This document shows, piece after piece, positions 15,639 through 25,091 of a stretch of DNA of 64,000 nucleotides (its first letter is position 1; the number at the start of each line of letters is the position of its first letter). Source of the DNA: an uncultured Paracoccaceae bacterium. GTDB lineage: Bacteria; Pseudomonadota; Alphaproteobacteria; Rhodobacterales; Rhodobacteraceae. Both the position numbers and the translations under genes were made by a program. Where the stretch lies: positions 930,001 through 994,000 of the forward strand of contig CALSOO010000004.1 in NCBI GenBank assembly GCA_943787985.1, read 5' to 3'. The notes beneath the pieces were generated by a model. The model worked only from the letters and a program-made list of their open reading frames with translations, ran no database searches and was not told the origin of the DNA.

Positions 15639-18600
15639 TTATTCCAGTTCGACCAACAAGTCTTTTGCGTCGATTTGCCCGCCCGGCTGGATGTGGACGG
15701 CTTTGACCACGGCGTCGCGTTCTGCATGGATGCCGGTTTCCATTTTCATCGCTTCAATCGTGAGCAACAGATCGCCTTCCTTGACCTCTTTTCCGACGGT
15801 TGCGGCCACAGATGCCACAACACCCGGCATGGGCGCGCCAATGTGATCGGGGTTGCCCAATTCTGCTTTGGGACGTTGCACGGTTGTTGCTTTGACAAGC
15901 CGGTTTGGCACGCGGATGACGCGCGGCTGGCCGTTGAGCTCGAAAAAGACCTTTGCTTCTCCGTCCTCATTGGTCTCGCCGATGGCTTGCATCCGGATCT
16001 CCAAGGTCTTGCCAGGGTCGATTTCGGCGGTGATCTCCTCGCCCGGTTCCATACCATAAAAGAAGGTGCGTGTGGGCAGCACCCGCACAGGGCCATAGGT
16101 GCGATGGCGGCCCATGTAATCAAGGAAGACTTTTGGATACATCAAATACCCTTGCAGGTCCTCGTCGTCGATCGCTTTGCCTTCCAGAAGGTCCGTTACT
16201 TCGGCGCGCACCGCCTCAAGATCAGTGGCAGGCACATCCGCGCCGGGGCGGTTGGTGTTGGGGACTTCGCCTTTGAGGGCTTTGGTTTGGATGCCTGAGG
16301 GAAAGCCGCCGGGGGGTTGTCCCAAGTTGCCGCGCATCATGTCCACGACACTGTCGGGAAAGGCGACGTCCTTGTCGGGATCTTCAACCTCGGCGCGGGT
16401 CAACCCTTGGGACACCATCATCAGCGCCATGTCTCCGACGACCTTGGAGGAGGGGGTCACTTTGACAATGTCACCGAACATTTTGTTCACGTCCGAGTAG
16501 GTCCGCGCCACCTCATGCCAGCGTTCTTCAAGGCCCAAGGAGCGGGCTTGCGCCTTGAGGTTGGTGAATTGCCCGCCCGGCATCTCGTGCAAATAGACTT
16601 CCGAGGACGGCGCCTGCATTCCGCTCTCAAAGGCCGCGTAGTGCGCGCGCACGGCCTCCCAGTAGTCCGAGATATCGCGGATCGCGCTCATGTCGAGGCC
16701 CGTGTCGCGGTCGGTATGCTGCAGGCTTTCGACGACAGTGCCTAGCGTGGCTTGGGAGGTGTTGCCCGACAATGCGTCCATGGCGCAATCGACGGCGTCC
16801 ACGCCCGCTTCGGCGGCAGCAAGGATTGTGGCCGTGGCGACACCTGCCGTGTCATGGGTGTGGAAGTGGATCGGCAAACCGACCTCTTGTTTCAGGGCGC
16901 GCACCAGCAAGCGTGCGGCAGCGGGTTTGAGAAGGCCCGCCATGTCCTTGAGCCCCAAAACATGGGCTCCTGCGGCTTTAAGCTCATTGCCCATCGCGAC
17001 GTAGTATTTCAGGTCATACTTTGCACGTTCAGGGTTCAGAATGTCACCGGTGTAGCAAATTGTGCCTTCACACACTTTGTTGTTTTCCACGACAGCATCC
17101 ATCGCGACGCGCATGTTTTCGACCCAGTTGAGGCTGTCAAACACGCGGAACACATCGACGCCGGTGTTGGCTGCGACGCGCACAAAGTCCTGCACGACAT
17201 TATCGGGATAGTTGGTGTACCCGACGCCGTTTGCGCCGCGCAACAGCATTTGTGTCATGATGTTCGGCATCCGTTCGCGCAGGTCACGCAGGCGCTGCCA
17301 AGGGCATTCTTGCAAAAAGCGGTAAGCCACATCGAACGTTGCGCCGCCCCAGCATTCCATCGAGAAAAGTTGCGGCATGTTGGCGGAATAGGCGGAGGCA
17401 ACTTTGATCATGTCATAGCTGCGCATGCGTGTGGCCAGAAGGGATTGGTGCCCGTCGCGCATGGTGGTGTCGGTGATCAACAGTTGTTGCTGCGCTTTCA
17501 TCCAGTCAGCGACCGCTTGAGGGCCCTTTTGCTCAAGCAGATTGCGCGTGCCCATTTGCGGTTCAGCCAAATGGGCTGGCGCTTTGGGATCTTTGATATC
17601 TTTGCGCGGGGCAGGGCGGTCTTTGGTTTCGGGGTGCCCGTTCACGGAAATGTCCGCGATGTAGGTCAACACTTTTGTGCCACGGTCGCGGCGCTTGGTG
17701 AACTGGAACAGGTCCGGCGTCTCGTCGATGAACTTGGTGTGGTAGGTGTTGTCGAGGAACGTCGGGTGCTTGAGCAGGTTCTCGACAAAGGCGATGTTGG
17801 TGGAGACCCCGCGGATCCGGAATTCACGCAATGCGCGGTCCATACGTGCAATCGCCAACTCCGGGGTTTGGGCTTTGGCCGTTACCTTGACCAGAAGCGA
17901 GTCGTAATAGCGCGTGATCACGCCGCCCGAATAAGCGGTGCCACCATCAAGGCGAATACCAAACCCTGTGGCCTCGCGGAAGGCGGTGATGCGGCCGTAA
18001 TCAGGAATAAAGTTGTTTTGCGGGTCTTCTGTGGTGATCCGCGTTTGCAGCGCGTGACCCGTCAGCACAACGTCTTCTTGGGAGGGCTTGCCGGTGGCTT
18101 CAGCGATGGTTTTGCCTTCGGCGATCAGGATTTGGGCCTGAACGATGTCTATGCCTGTCACTTCTTCGGTGACGGTGTGTTCCACTTGGACGCGCGGGTT
18201 CACTTCGATGAAGTAGAATTTGCCGTCGTCCATATCCATCAAGAACTCAACAGTGCCGGCGCATTCATAGTTGACGTGTTTGCAGATTTTGTAACCCAGG
18301 TCGCAGACTTCCGTCCGCTGTTCTTCAGTCAGATACGGGGCAGGGGCGCGTTCCACGACTTTTTGGTTGCGCCGCTGGACAGAGCAGTCGCGCTCGAACA
18401 AATGGTACATGCCACCATGGCTGTCGCCCAGGATCTGGACCTCGACGTGGCGCGCACGCATGATCATCTTTTCAAGGTAGCCTTCGCCGTTGCCAAAGGC
18501 GGCTTCCGCCTCGCGGCGCCCTTCGAGTACTTTTTCCTCCAACTCGTCCTCTGCCATGATGGGGCGCATACCGCGACCACCACCACCCCATGACGCTTTG

Positions 18601-19079
18601 AGCATCAAGGGATAGCCGACGTCGCCTGCCTCGACCTTGATCGCGGCCATGTCGTCGCCCAATACTTCGGTGGCAGGGATGACAGGCACACCAGCCGCCA
18701 TGGCCACGCGGCGTGCGGAGGCTTTGTCCCCCAAAGCGCGCATGGTTTCGGCCTTGGGACCGATAAAAGTGATGCCGTTTTGGGCGCAGGCGTCTACAAA
18801 GTCGGGGTTTTCAGACAGCAGCCCGTATCCGGGGTGAATGGCGTCGGCGCCGCATTCACGGGCGACGCGGATGATTTCGTCGATGCTGAGGTAAGCAGCA
18901 ACAGGCCCCATGCCTTCGCCAATGCGGTAAGCCTCGTCTGCTTTAAACCTGTGCAGCCCCAATTTATCCTCTTCGGCAAAGACCGCGACGGTCTTTTTGC
19001 CCATCTCGTTAGCTGCACGCATAATGCGGATTGCGATTTCGCCGCGATTGGCAATGAGGATTTTTTTGAAGTCTGTCAT
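15639..19079 (-). CDS. pyc: Pyruvate carboxylase
   Basis: A 1146-residue biotin enzyme that makes oxaloacetate from pyruvate, bicarbonate and ATP to refill the TCA cycle. In order: biotin carboxylase with ILIANRGEIAIRI at the N-terminus and the ATP-grasp loop ASWGGGGRGM; the carboxyltransferase domain from about residue 540 (DTTMRDGHQSLLATRMR); and the C-terminal biotinyl domain with EAMKMET, biotin on about Lys1112. The open frame extends to 19349, but the ATG at 19079 gives the family's standard start (MTDFKKILIANRGE) after an AAGGAC ribosome site. The gene is monocistronic, with the lactate-oxidising enzyme gene 534 bases upstream on the same strand. Confidence 0.97.
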   Translation of the reverse strand: MTDFKKILIANRGEIAIRIMRAANEMGKKTVAVFAEEDKLGLHRFKADEAYRIGEGMGPVAAYLSIDEIIRVARECGADAIHPGYGLLSENPDFVDACAQNGITFIGPKAETMRALGDKASARRVAMAAGVPVIPATEVLGDDMAAIKVEAGDVGYPLMLKASWGGGGRGMRPIMAEDELEEKVLEGRREAEAAFGNGEGYLEKMIMRARHVEVQILGDSHGGMYHLFERDCSVQRRNQKVVERAPAPYLTEEQRTEVCDLGYKICKHVNYECAGTVEFLMDMDDGKFYFIEVNPRVQVEHTVTEEVTGIDIVQAQILIAEGKTIAEATGKPSQEDVVLTGHALQTRITTEDPQNNFIPDYGRITAFREATGFGIRLDGGTAYSGGVITRYYDSLLVKVTAKAQTPELAIARMDRALREFRIRGVSTNIAFVENLLKHPTFLDNTYHTKFIDETPDLFQFTKRRDRGTKVLTYIADISVNGHPETKDRPAPRKDIKDPKAPAHLAEPQMGTRNLLEQKGPQAVADWMKAQQQLLITDTTMRDGHQSLLATRMRSYDMIKVASAYSANMPQLFSMECWGGATFDVAYRFLQECPWQRLRDLRERMPNIMTQMLLRGANGVGYTNYPDNVVQDFVRVAANTGVDVFRVFDSLNWVENMRVAMDAVVENNKVCEGTICYTGDILNPERAKYDLKYYVAMGNELKAAGAHVLGLKDMAGLLKPAAARLLVRALKQEVGLPIHFHTHDTAGVATATILAAAEAGVDAVDCAMDALSGNTSQATLGTVVESLQHTDRDTGLDMSAIRDISDYWEAVRAHYAAFESGMQAPSSEVYLHEMPGGQFTNLKAQARSLGLEERWHEVARTYSDVNKMFGDIVKVTPSSKVVGDMALMMVSQGLTRAEVEDPDKDVAFPDSVVDMMRGNLGQPPGGFPSGIQTKALKGEVPNTNRPGADVPATDLEAVRAEVTDLLEGKAIDDEDLQGYLMYPKVFLDYMGRHRTYGPVRVLPTRTFFYGMEPGEEITAEIDPGKTLEIRMQAIGETNEDGEAKVFFELNGQPRVIRVPNRLVKATTVQRPKAELGNPDHIGAPMPGVVASVAATVGKEVKEGDLLLTIEAMKMETGIHAERDAVVKAVHIQPGGQIDAKDLLVELE

Positions 19080-19613
19080 AAAGAAAGTCCTTTGTGGGCC
19101 GTGAGGCAGTTGGACAGCTTTTATGACGTTTTTGTAACGTGGTAAACGCGTAGTAATGGGTAGGGCAGATTCGTTTGTATCATCGCGGGAGTGTTTATGG
19201 GCTAAAGTTTCGGCCAGATCACGTGCGGCACCTGATCGTGTCTCGAAAAAGATGGCCGAACGATTGCCCGAATAGGCTGCGCTATAGCACCCCGGAGTCA
19301 TAATCTTTGGAGAGTAGTCGAAGCGATCAGCATCCTGCTGCTGGGGCAAATTGAGGGCGGCAAAACCTGTGTCGGGTCAGCTGGTGTTGCGCTGGCCCAG
19401 TCAACGCTTGATCCAGAGATTGCCAATTTCGCGGTGGGTTTCACGCGGTCCCTGATCGAGGAGCGTGGTGGAGTTTGCACAGTGATTTTCCGCGCAGGGG
19501 ATGGTTTTTAGCATCGAGTGTCTTGCGCAACGGGCAAATTTTTCCGCCCGGATATAGGGCTGTTCTCTTTTTTGCGGCTCAAAAGAAGTTGCGCGCAATA
19601 TAGGGGCTATCGC
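19080..19613. other. Intergenic region between pyc and the lldD-like gene
   Basis: No gene that I can support. The part next to 19080 should hold the pyc promoter and leader. A plus-strand frame of about 60 codons that ends at the TAG near 19511 (with GGKTCVGSAGVALAQST) has coding-like codon use but no ATG, GTG or TTG start near its beginning. An inverted repeat CGGGC...GCCCG occurs near 19530-19553, downstream of the lldD-like gene, and might be a weak terminator. Confidence 0.4.
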
Positions 19614-20753
19614 TCAGGGAAGTTGGAGCGCTGCGGGCAAGTCGCGCAGCGTGCGCGCGCCCAACTGACCCATATTGGCTTGCATGTCCTTGGCCAGCAT
19701 ATCCGCGAGATGTGCTGGTCCTTTTTCACCCAAAGCTCCAAGGGCATAGTGCCAAGCGCGCCCCATCATCACGAAATCCGCCCCTGACGCCAGTGCGCGA
19801 ATGATGTCGAGGCCGCCTTCGATCCCGCTGTCGAACACAAGCGGCAGCGTGGTGGCGGCCCGAACGGCAGGCAATGTGTCGATGGTCGCAGGGCCACCGT
19901 CAAACTGGCGCCCTGCATGGTTGGACAGCCAAATCGCATCGACCCCGAGGCTTTCCAGTTTGGCCGCGTCTTCGGGACGGCTGATGCCTTTGACGATGAA
20001 GGGGCCGTCCCACGCATCACGCAACCATTCCACATAAGACCAGTCGGGGGAGGTGCGCAAAAGGTAGCCGACATGTTCGGTTGTCGAGCGTCCTTGGCCC
20101 GCAGCGTCCGTGTATTTATCGAGCATACGCATGTGCGGCATACCCGTGCGCATGATCCCCATGGCCCATGACGGGCACTGGGCCACTTGCGCCAACAAGC
20201 GGGGGGTCAGCTTGGGCGGATTGGTCAGACCAGAGCGGGTCTGGCGTTCGCGGCGCGACGCAACGGGTACATCAACAGTGAGGATCAACGTATTGAACCC
20301 GCTTGTTTTTGCGCGTTCCAGCATATCTGTACGGATCGTTTCATCGCGTGGCGGATACATTTGGAACCAGCCGTGCTTTCCGAGGTGGGGGGCGACGTCT
20401 TCGGGGGCTTGTGTCGCGACGGTGGACAAGGCGTAAGGAATGCCGAGTTTCGCGGCAGCCTGTGCCAGCAGCGGCTCGGCATTGGGCCAGATCAGGCCCG
20501 ACATGCCGATCGGTGAAATTCCGAAAGGCAGCGCATAGTCTTGTCTCAGGAAAGTTGTCGAGAGGTCCGGTGTGAATTCGCCGTGCAACACGCTTGGCAT
20601 CAATCCGACGGCATCCAAGCGATCCCGGTTGCGCGCTTTGGTGCGTTCATCCCCTGTGGCACTGTCGAGGTATTCCCAAACAAAATGGGGGATACGTTTT
20701 TGCGCGCTTTTGCGCAAATCGCTGACGGCCGGGTATGAGTTGTGAAGATCCAT
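19614..20753 (-). CDS. lldD: FMN-dependent alpha-hydroxy acid dehydrogenase (L-lactate dehydrogenase type)
   Basis: A 379-residue TIM-barrel flavoenzyme of the LldD/glycolate oxidase family that oxidises L-lactate or a similar 2-hydroxy acid, usually passing electrons to the membrane. Visible marks: N-terminal SDLRKSAQKRIPHFVWEYLD, PIGMSGL, the TVDVPVASRRERQ loop that binds FMN and substrate, the catalytic histidine in LSNHAGRQFDGG (about residue 279), and VFDSGIEGGLDIIRALASGADFV for the phosphate site. The substrate cannot be fixed from sequence alone; lactate fits best. It lies upstream of pyc on the same strand; lactate to pyruvate to oxaloacetate is a sensible pairing, though 534 bases separate them. 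Confidence 0.87.
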   Translation of the reverse strand: MDLHNSYPAVSDLRKSAQKRIPHFVWEYLDSATGDERTKARNRDRLDAVGLMPSVLHGEFTPDLSTTFLRQDYALPFGISPIGMSGLIWPNAEPLLAQAAAKLGIPYALSTVATQAPEDVAPHLGKHGWFQMYPPRDETIRTDMLERAKTSGFNTLILTVDVPVASRRERQTRSGLTNPPKLTPRLLAQVAQCPSWAMGIMRTGMPHMRMLDKYTDAAGQGRSTTEHVGYLLRTSPDWSYVEWLRDAWDGPFIVKGISRPEDAAKLESLGVDAIWLSNHAGRQFDGGPATIDTLPAVRAATTLPLVFDSGIEGGLDIIRALASGADFVMMGRAWHYALGALGEKGPAHLADMLAKDMQANMGQLGARTLRDLPAALQLP

Positions 20754-20826
20754 AATCGCATTTGCGCGATCTATGCATGTCTTTGCAAGTCAGAAGGGGC
20801 TCTGCCCCCGGCCTTTGGCCTCCCCC

Positions 20827-20849
20827 GAGGTATATTTGGCAAGGTGAAG
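20827..20849 (+). repeat. Short intergenic repeat with GC-rich dyads, copy 1
   Basis: The core contains tatttggcaaggtgaag and matches the copy at 38298-38320 in 22 of 23 positions. It is preceded by two small inverted repeats (GGGGC...GCCCC and GGCC-TTT-GGCC, about 20794-20818). It sits between the divergent lldD-like and uvrD genes. Similar dyad-plus-tail elements are common between Roseobacter genes; function unknown. Confidence 0.65.
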
Positions 20850-20918
20850 CGGATTTTAAGGTGGAACATCATGTGAACACGGGTTTTCCTTTTTCGGGTT
20901 TGGGGTTAGGTTGTCGGG

Positions 20919-23351
20919 ATGAGTAGTTTTGATGAAATGGACGCCTTTGACGGTGCCTCATTGTCCGCACGCGCCATGGCTGCGCGCCCGCAACCCTATC
21001 TTGAGGGCTTGAACCCGGCACAGCGTGCTGCGGTCGAGCACATGGATGGCCCTGTTTTGATGCTTGCGGGGGCAGGGACGGGTAAAACACGCGCTTTGAC
21101 TGCGCGCATTGTGCATTTGTTGAACACGGGTCGTGCCCGCCCCAATGAAGTGTTGGCTGTGACTTTTACGAACAAGGCCGCGCGCGAGATGAAGACCCGC
21201 GTGGGGTCCATGTTGGGTCAGCAGATCGAAGGCATGCCGTGGTTGGGCACGTTCCATGCGATTTGTGTGAAGCTGTTGCGCCGCCATGCCGAATTGGTGG
21301 GTCTTAAAAGCAATTTCACCATTCTGGATACGGACGACCAGTTGCGCCTCCTTAAGCAGCTGGTACAGGCAGCCGGTGTTGACGACAAACGCTGGCCTGC
21401 GCGCCAGCTGGCTTCGGTCATTGATGGTTGGAAGAACCGTGCATTAACGCCTGATAAAATACCGTCTGCAGATGGGGGCGCTTACAATCACAAAGGTCCG
21501 GAGCTTTATGCGCAGTATCAAGCCCGGTTGTTGGAGCTGAATGCCACTGATTTTGGCGATCTGCTGTTGCATATGGTCACGATATTCCAGACCCATCAGG
21601 ACGTGTTGGAGCAGTATCAGCGGTGGTTCAAATTCATCCTTGTCGACGAGTACCAAGACACGAACGTCGCGCAATACTTGTGGCTGCGCCTGTTGGCGTC
21701 GGGGCATAAAAACATTTGCTGTGTCGGTGATGACGATCAGTCCATCTATGGGTGGCGCGGTGCTGAGGTGGGTAACATCCTGCGTTTCGAAACGGATTTC
21801 CCGGGCGCGCATGTGGTTCGTTTGGAACAAAACTATCGCTCAACGCCCCATATTCTGGGTGCGGCATCTGGTGTGATCGAAGGCAACGCGGGTCGTTTGG
21901 GCAAAACCCTTTGGACCGAAGCCACCGATGGTGAAAAGGTCCGCCTGATCGGGCATTGGGACGGCGAGGAAGAAGCGCGTTGGATCGGGGATGAGGTGGA
22001 AGCTGCTCAGCGTGGAACGCGCGGCATGGAGCCTACGTCACTGGACAGTATGGCGATTTTGGTGCGTGCCTCGCATCAGATGCGTGCTTTTGAAGACCGC
22101 TTTTTGACCATCGGCTTGCCGTACCGTGTGATTGGCGGTCCACGGTTTTACGAACGCATGGAGATTCGCGATGCGATGGCGTATTTCCGTGTCGTGACCA
22201 GCCCGGACAATGATCTGGCATTCGAGCGGATTGTGAACACGCCCAAGCGGGGGCTTGGGGACAAGGCGCAACAAACCATCCAAGTTGCGGCACGTTCGAA
22301 TGGTGTTTCCTTGGTTGAAGGCGCGCGGATTGCGGTCGAGTCCGGTTTGATCAAAGGCAAAGGCGGGTCCGAGCTACGCAAGCTGGTTGAGGGGATTGAT
22401 CGTTGGATCGACATGACCCGTGGTCCGGTTTTGTCGCGCAGCATCGGCGACGATGATGTTATTGATGAGGGGATTGGTGCAGGGGGCGTTGAATACGGTG
22501 CGCCTGACCTGAGCCATGTCGAGCTTGCCCAAATTATTCTGGACGAAAGCGGCTACACCACCCATTGGCAAAACGACGAAACCCCGGAAGCGCCGGGGCG
22601 TTTGGAGAATCTCAAGGAACTGGTCAAAGCGTTGGAGCAGTTTGAAAACCTGCAGGGTTTTTTGGAACACGTCAGCTTGATCATGGACAACGAAAGCGAT
22701 GACGGGGGCGCTAAAGTGTCCATCATGACGTTGCACGGCGCAAAAGGGTTGGAGTTTCCAATGGTCTTTTTGCCCGGTTGGGAAGATGGTCTGTTCCCCT
22801 CGCAACGCTCTATGGATGAAAGCGGGGTCAAAGGTTTGGAAGAAGAACGGCGTCTGGCCTATGTTGGCATTACGCGCGCCGAGGATGTGTGCACCATCTC
22901 GTTTGCGGCCAATCGGCGTGTGTTCGGGCAGTGGCAATCCAGCTTGCCGTCCCGCTTTATCGACGAGCTGCCAGAAGAGCATGTGGATGTCCTGACCCCA
23001 CCGGGATTGTATGGTGGGGGATATGGTGCGGCCGCGCCTCAAGCGCATGTGCAGTCCAACCTGCATCAAGCTGCCGCTGACGCGAATGTCTATAACTCAC
23101 CCGGTTGGCGAAGACTGCAAGCGCGCAGTCAACAGCGCCCTGTATCGCAACCCTCCCAAAGCAAGAACACTGTGATCGATCTGAAAGCGGTCAGCAGTTT
23201 TACCGTGGGGGAGCGCGTGTTTCATCAAAAATTCGGCTATGGCATTGTACTTGAAATTGAAGGCGACAAGTTGGGTATTGATTTTGAAAAAGCGGGACCC
23301 AAAAAAGTGGTCGCAAAGTTCATTTCAGGTGTGGACGACATTCCGTTTTGA
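20919..23351 (+). CDS. uvrD: ATP-dependent DNA helicase UvrD/PcrA
   Basis: An 810-residue superfamily 1A 3'-5' helicase acting in nucleotide excision and mismatch repair and in clearing replication conflicts. Motifs in order: Q-motif LNPAQRAAVE (31-40), Walker A AGAGTGKT (50-57), NKAAREMKTR, Walker B VDEYQDTN, GDDDQSIYGWRGA, LEQNYRST, the block VSIMTLHGAKGLEF and EEERRLAYVGITRA. The Pro/Gln-rich linker near 700-745 is followed by a Tudor-like C-terminal domain (GERVFHQKFGYGIV), as in PcrA/UvrD. The ATG at 20919 is the only sensible start. The following genes are convergent, 24 bases away. Confidence 0.95.
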   Translation: MSSFDEMDAFDGASLSARAMAARPQPYLEGLNPAQRAAVEHMDGPVLMLAGAGTGKTRALTARIVHLLNTGRARPNEVLAVTFTNKAAREMKTRVGSMLGQQIEGMPWLGTFHAICVKLLRRHAELVGLKSNFTILDTDDQLRLLKQLVQAAGVDDKRWPARQLASVIDGWKNRALTPDKIPSADGGAYNHKGPELYAQYQARLLELNATDFGDLLLHMVTIFQTHQDVLEQYQRWFKFILVDEYQDTNVAQYLWLRLLASGHKNICCVGDDDQSIYGWRGAEVGNILRFETDFPGAHVVRLEQNYRSTPHILGAASGVIEGNAGRLGKTLWTEATDGEKVRLIGHWDGEEEARWIGDEVEAAQRGTRGMEPTSLDSMAILVRASHQMRAFEDRFLTIGLPYRVIGGPRFYERMEIRDAMAYFRVVTSPDNDLAFERIVNTPKRGLGDKAQQTIQVAARSNGVSLVEGARIAVESGLIKGKGGSELRKLVEGIDRWIDMTRGPVLSRSIGDDDVIDEGIGAGGVEYGAPDLSHVELAQIILDESGYTTHWQNDETPEAPGRLENLKELVKALEQFENLQGFLEHVSLIMDNESDDGGAKVSIMTLHGAKGLEFPMVFLPGWEDGLFPSQRSMDESGVKGLEEERRLAYVGITRAEDVCTISFAANRRVFGQWQSSLPSRFIDELPEEHVDVLTPPGLYGGGYGAAAPQAHVQSNLHQAAADANVYNSPGWRRLQARSQQRPVSQPSQSKNTVIDLKAVSSFTVGERVFHQKFGYGIVLEIEGDKLGIDFEKAGPKKVVAKFISGVDDIPF

Positions 23352-23375
23352 AGGTGAACCTCGCCTGTCGTTGGC

Positions 23376-23693
23376 CTACGGGAATATCTGCTCGCCCGCA
23401 GTGACGATTGTTTTGCCTGCGACCACGATGGTGTTCACGGCCTGACCTTGGGCATTTGTGATCAATGTGAGCGTGTGCTCTTCGCCATTCAGCGTGATGT
23501 GGGCCGTGTGGTACATGCGGTGCAGCCCGTTTGGCATTGCGAATTCCTCGGGTTCGTCCGAGCTGCCAGCGCCAGAGACAATCTTGTTGGCGGCTTGTTT
23601 CAGCCCAGCTTTAGCGGCGTTTCCGCCAGCATTAACGATCGTTCCGCCAGCGCTTTCTGCGTGATGCCAAATTGTTTTTCCAACGCTTCCCAT
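23376..23693 (-). CDS. Small unknown protein, paralogue of the 24103-24294 product
   Basis: 105 residues, family not recognised. The C-terminal 45 residues (HTAHITLNGEEHTL to VVAGKTIVTAGEQI) match the 63-residue product two genes upstream: both share MGSV at the start, HTAHIT, G.AV, VV.GK.IV.AG and I. The N-terminal half is a Gly/Ala-rich amphipathic stretch (NAGGNAAKAGLKQAANKIVSG) absent from the short copy. No signal peptide or strong membrane segment. The ribosome site AAAGGAT and the bases just before the ATG also resemble those of the paralogue, pointing to a duplication. Third gene of a minus-strand trio. Confidence 0.6.
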   Translation of the reverse strand: MGSVGKTIWHHAESAGGTIVNAGGNAAKAGLKQAANKIVSGAGSSDEPEEFAMPNGLHRMYHTAHITLNGEEHTLTLITNAQGQAVNTIVVAGKTIVTAGEQIFP

Positions 23694-23729
23694 TGGTTTA
23701 TCCTTTCAAGCTCAAATGTAGTTTTCTGT

Positions 23730-24101
23730 TTAAAGTGCCTTGCTCAGCATGGCATAGGGCGTGTCGTGTAACGACAAGCCCAACCGTTTTGCCCGCTTTT
23801 GGATAGAGGGCAGTACTGTTAGCGCTCCGATGTACTCAAAGCCCGCGTCTTTGGCGAAGCCCATCAAGGCTTCGGAGATTTGATCCACGGCTTTGGCCAC
23901 ATCACGCGGGCGCGCGTCGGGGTTGGAAATGTAGTTCTCCAGAAAGGCGATGCCTGCGTCGGTTTGCATGACAAACCCCGCCGCAACGTCTTCGACGATA
24001 TAGCCCGTCATTTCCAAGTGGTGCGGTGAAAGGCCAGGCCAGCCTCGGGCTTGGTGCCAGCCGTTCACCGCATGCAAGTCAGAGGCTTGCGTGGGCCGCA
24101 T
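23730..24101 (-). CDS. GNAT-like small protein of unknown function
   Basis: 123 residues with the feel of a GNAT acetyltransferase fold: RPTQASDLHAVNGWH at the start, the strand AAGFVMQTDAGIAFLENYISNP, a helix ISEALMGFAKDAGFEYIGALT and a terminal YAMLSKAL strand. The acetyl-CoA loop (Q/RxxGxG/A) is not evident, so catalysis is doubtful. Similar proteins are encoded by some tailed phages; that is my recollection, not a search result. The ATG at 24101 follows the stop of the upstream small gene by one base, so it is preferred to a start at 24131. It sits between two paralogous small genes. Confidence 0.6.
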   Translation of the reverse strand: MRPTQASDLHAVNGWHQARGWPGLSPHHLEMTGYIVEDVAAGFVMQTDAGIAFLENYISNPDARPRDVAKAVDQISEALMGFAKDAGFEYIGALTVLPSIQKRAKRLGLSLHDTPYAMLSKAL

Positions 24102-24102
24102 G

Positions 24103-24294
24103 TCAGACGATTTTTTGACCTGCTTTGACAATCACCTTGCCATTGACGACCACGTCATGGACTGCGTTACCGGTTTCGTCGGCAACGGCGCTTACCGCTT
24201 GTTCGACGCCATCGACAGTTATATGCGCTGTGTGAACAACTGTGTGCACTGTGGCTTCGCCGGCTTTTTTGAGAATGTGAATGACGCTACCCAT
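24103..24294 (-). CDS. Small unknown protein, first gene of the trio
   Basis: 63 residues, family not recognised. The sequence MGSVIHILKKAGEATVHTVV forms a short amphipathic helix, followed by two to three predicted strands (HTAHITVDG, VHDVVVNGKVIVKAGQKIV). It is a shorter paralogue of the 23376-23693 product. AGGAT lies about seven bases before the ATG. The stop TGA is one base from the ATG of the GNAT-like gene. The upstream 24295-24434 stretch is unusually AT-rich for this window (for example ttataaaaaagagttttaaa), a likely promoter region and a possible sign of foreign origin. Confidence 0.55.
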   Translation of the reverse strand: MGSVIHILKKAGEATVHTVVHTAHITVDGVEQAVSAVADETGNAVHDVVVNGKVIVKAGQKIV

Positions 24295-24434
24295 TGGGAT
24301 ATCCTATCTATTTATAAAAAAGAGTTTTAAAAATTTCGTATGTATTCGTCGCACCCTATGGGCACTTTAGTCAACAAGTGATTTTGCATTGATACAACAG
24401 CGGAGGACGTGAATAGGCCAGTCGGGATCAGCGC

Positions 24435-25091
24435 TTAGCTGTCTTTCCCCAGCCCTTCCAGCAAGGGCACGAAGCGCACATCGCGCAGTTCGTCGTATTC
24501 AAGCCCGTCTTCGGTTTTGTGTACGCGGATCAGGCTTTGCACTGTATCAGACTGGCCTACAGGCACCACCATGATCCCGCCCACCTTCAACTGCGCCAGC
24601 AGCGGTCCGGGCGGGTCTTCGGCGGCTGCTGTGACGATGATGCGATCAAACGGAGCTTGGTCCGGAAGCCCAAAACTTCCGTCTCCTGTGATAGCAGTAA
24701 TGTTGTGCAGATCTAGCGCGTCAAAGATTTCGCGTGCTTCGCGGACCAAGCGGCGATGACGATCTATAGTGTAGACGCGCCGTGCCAGCTTGGCGAGGAT
24801 TGCAGCTTGATACCCGGAGCCGGTGCCGACTTCGAGAACTGTGTCGCGTGCTGAAATATTGAGGGCTTGGCTCATAAGGCCAACCACTGAAGGTTGGCTG
24901 ATCGTCTGTCCGCACGCGATTGGCAGCGGCATGTCCTCATATGCTCGATCCGTGAAAATACCTTTTACAAAAGGGCCACGATCGATGCTTTCCATTGCGT
25001 TTAAAACGCGCGCATCTGTCACCCCCTTGGAGCGCAGATGATACAGGAACTGCATTTTGCGTTCCGCCGCGTTTTGGACGTCTTCACTCAT
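24435..25091 (-). CDS. pcm: Protein-L-isoaspartate O-methyltransferase
   Basis: A 218-residue SAM-dependent enzyme that starts repair of isoaspartyl residues in aged proteins. Marks: the N-terminal region [44 protein letters not shown] typical of PCMT, motif [16 protein letters not shown] and the late block [21 protein letters not shown]. The ATG at 25091 overlaps the surE stop by four bases, so the two are coupled as in many proteobacteria. In related genomes nlpD follows pcm; here the trio of small genes and then uvrD follow. Confidence 0.95.
   Translation of the reverse strand: MSEDVQNAAERKMQFLYHLRSKGVTDARVLNAMESIDRGPFVKGIFTDRAYEDMPLPIACGQTISQPSVVGLMSQALNISARDTVLEVGTGSGYQAAILAKLARRVYTIDRHRRLVREAREIFDALDLHNITAITGDGSFGLPDQAPFDRIIVTAAAEDPPGPLLAQLKVGGIMVVPVGQSDTVQSLIRVHKTEDGLEYDELRDVRFVPLLEGLGKDS

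Noticed and set aside
16752-18593. 613-residue plus-strand open frame inside pyc
   Set aside because: It is the exact complement of the pyruvate carboxylase coding region and has no domain of its own.
19324-19511. Plus-strand open frame of about 60 codons with coding-like composition between pyc and the lldD-like gene
   Set aside because: No ATG, GTG or TTG near its start, no ribosome site, and no family recognised. It is short enough to be chance in GC-rich DNA, so it is mentioned only in the intergenic entry.
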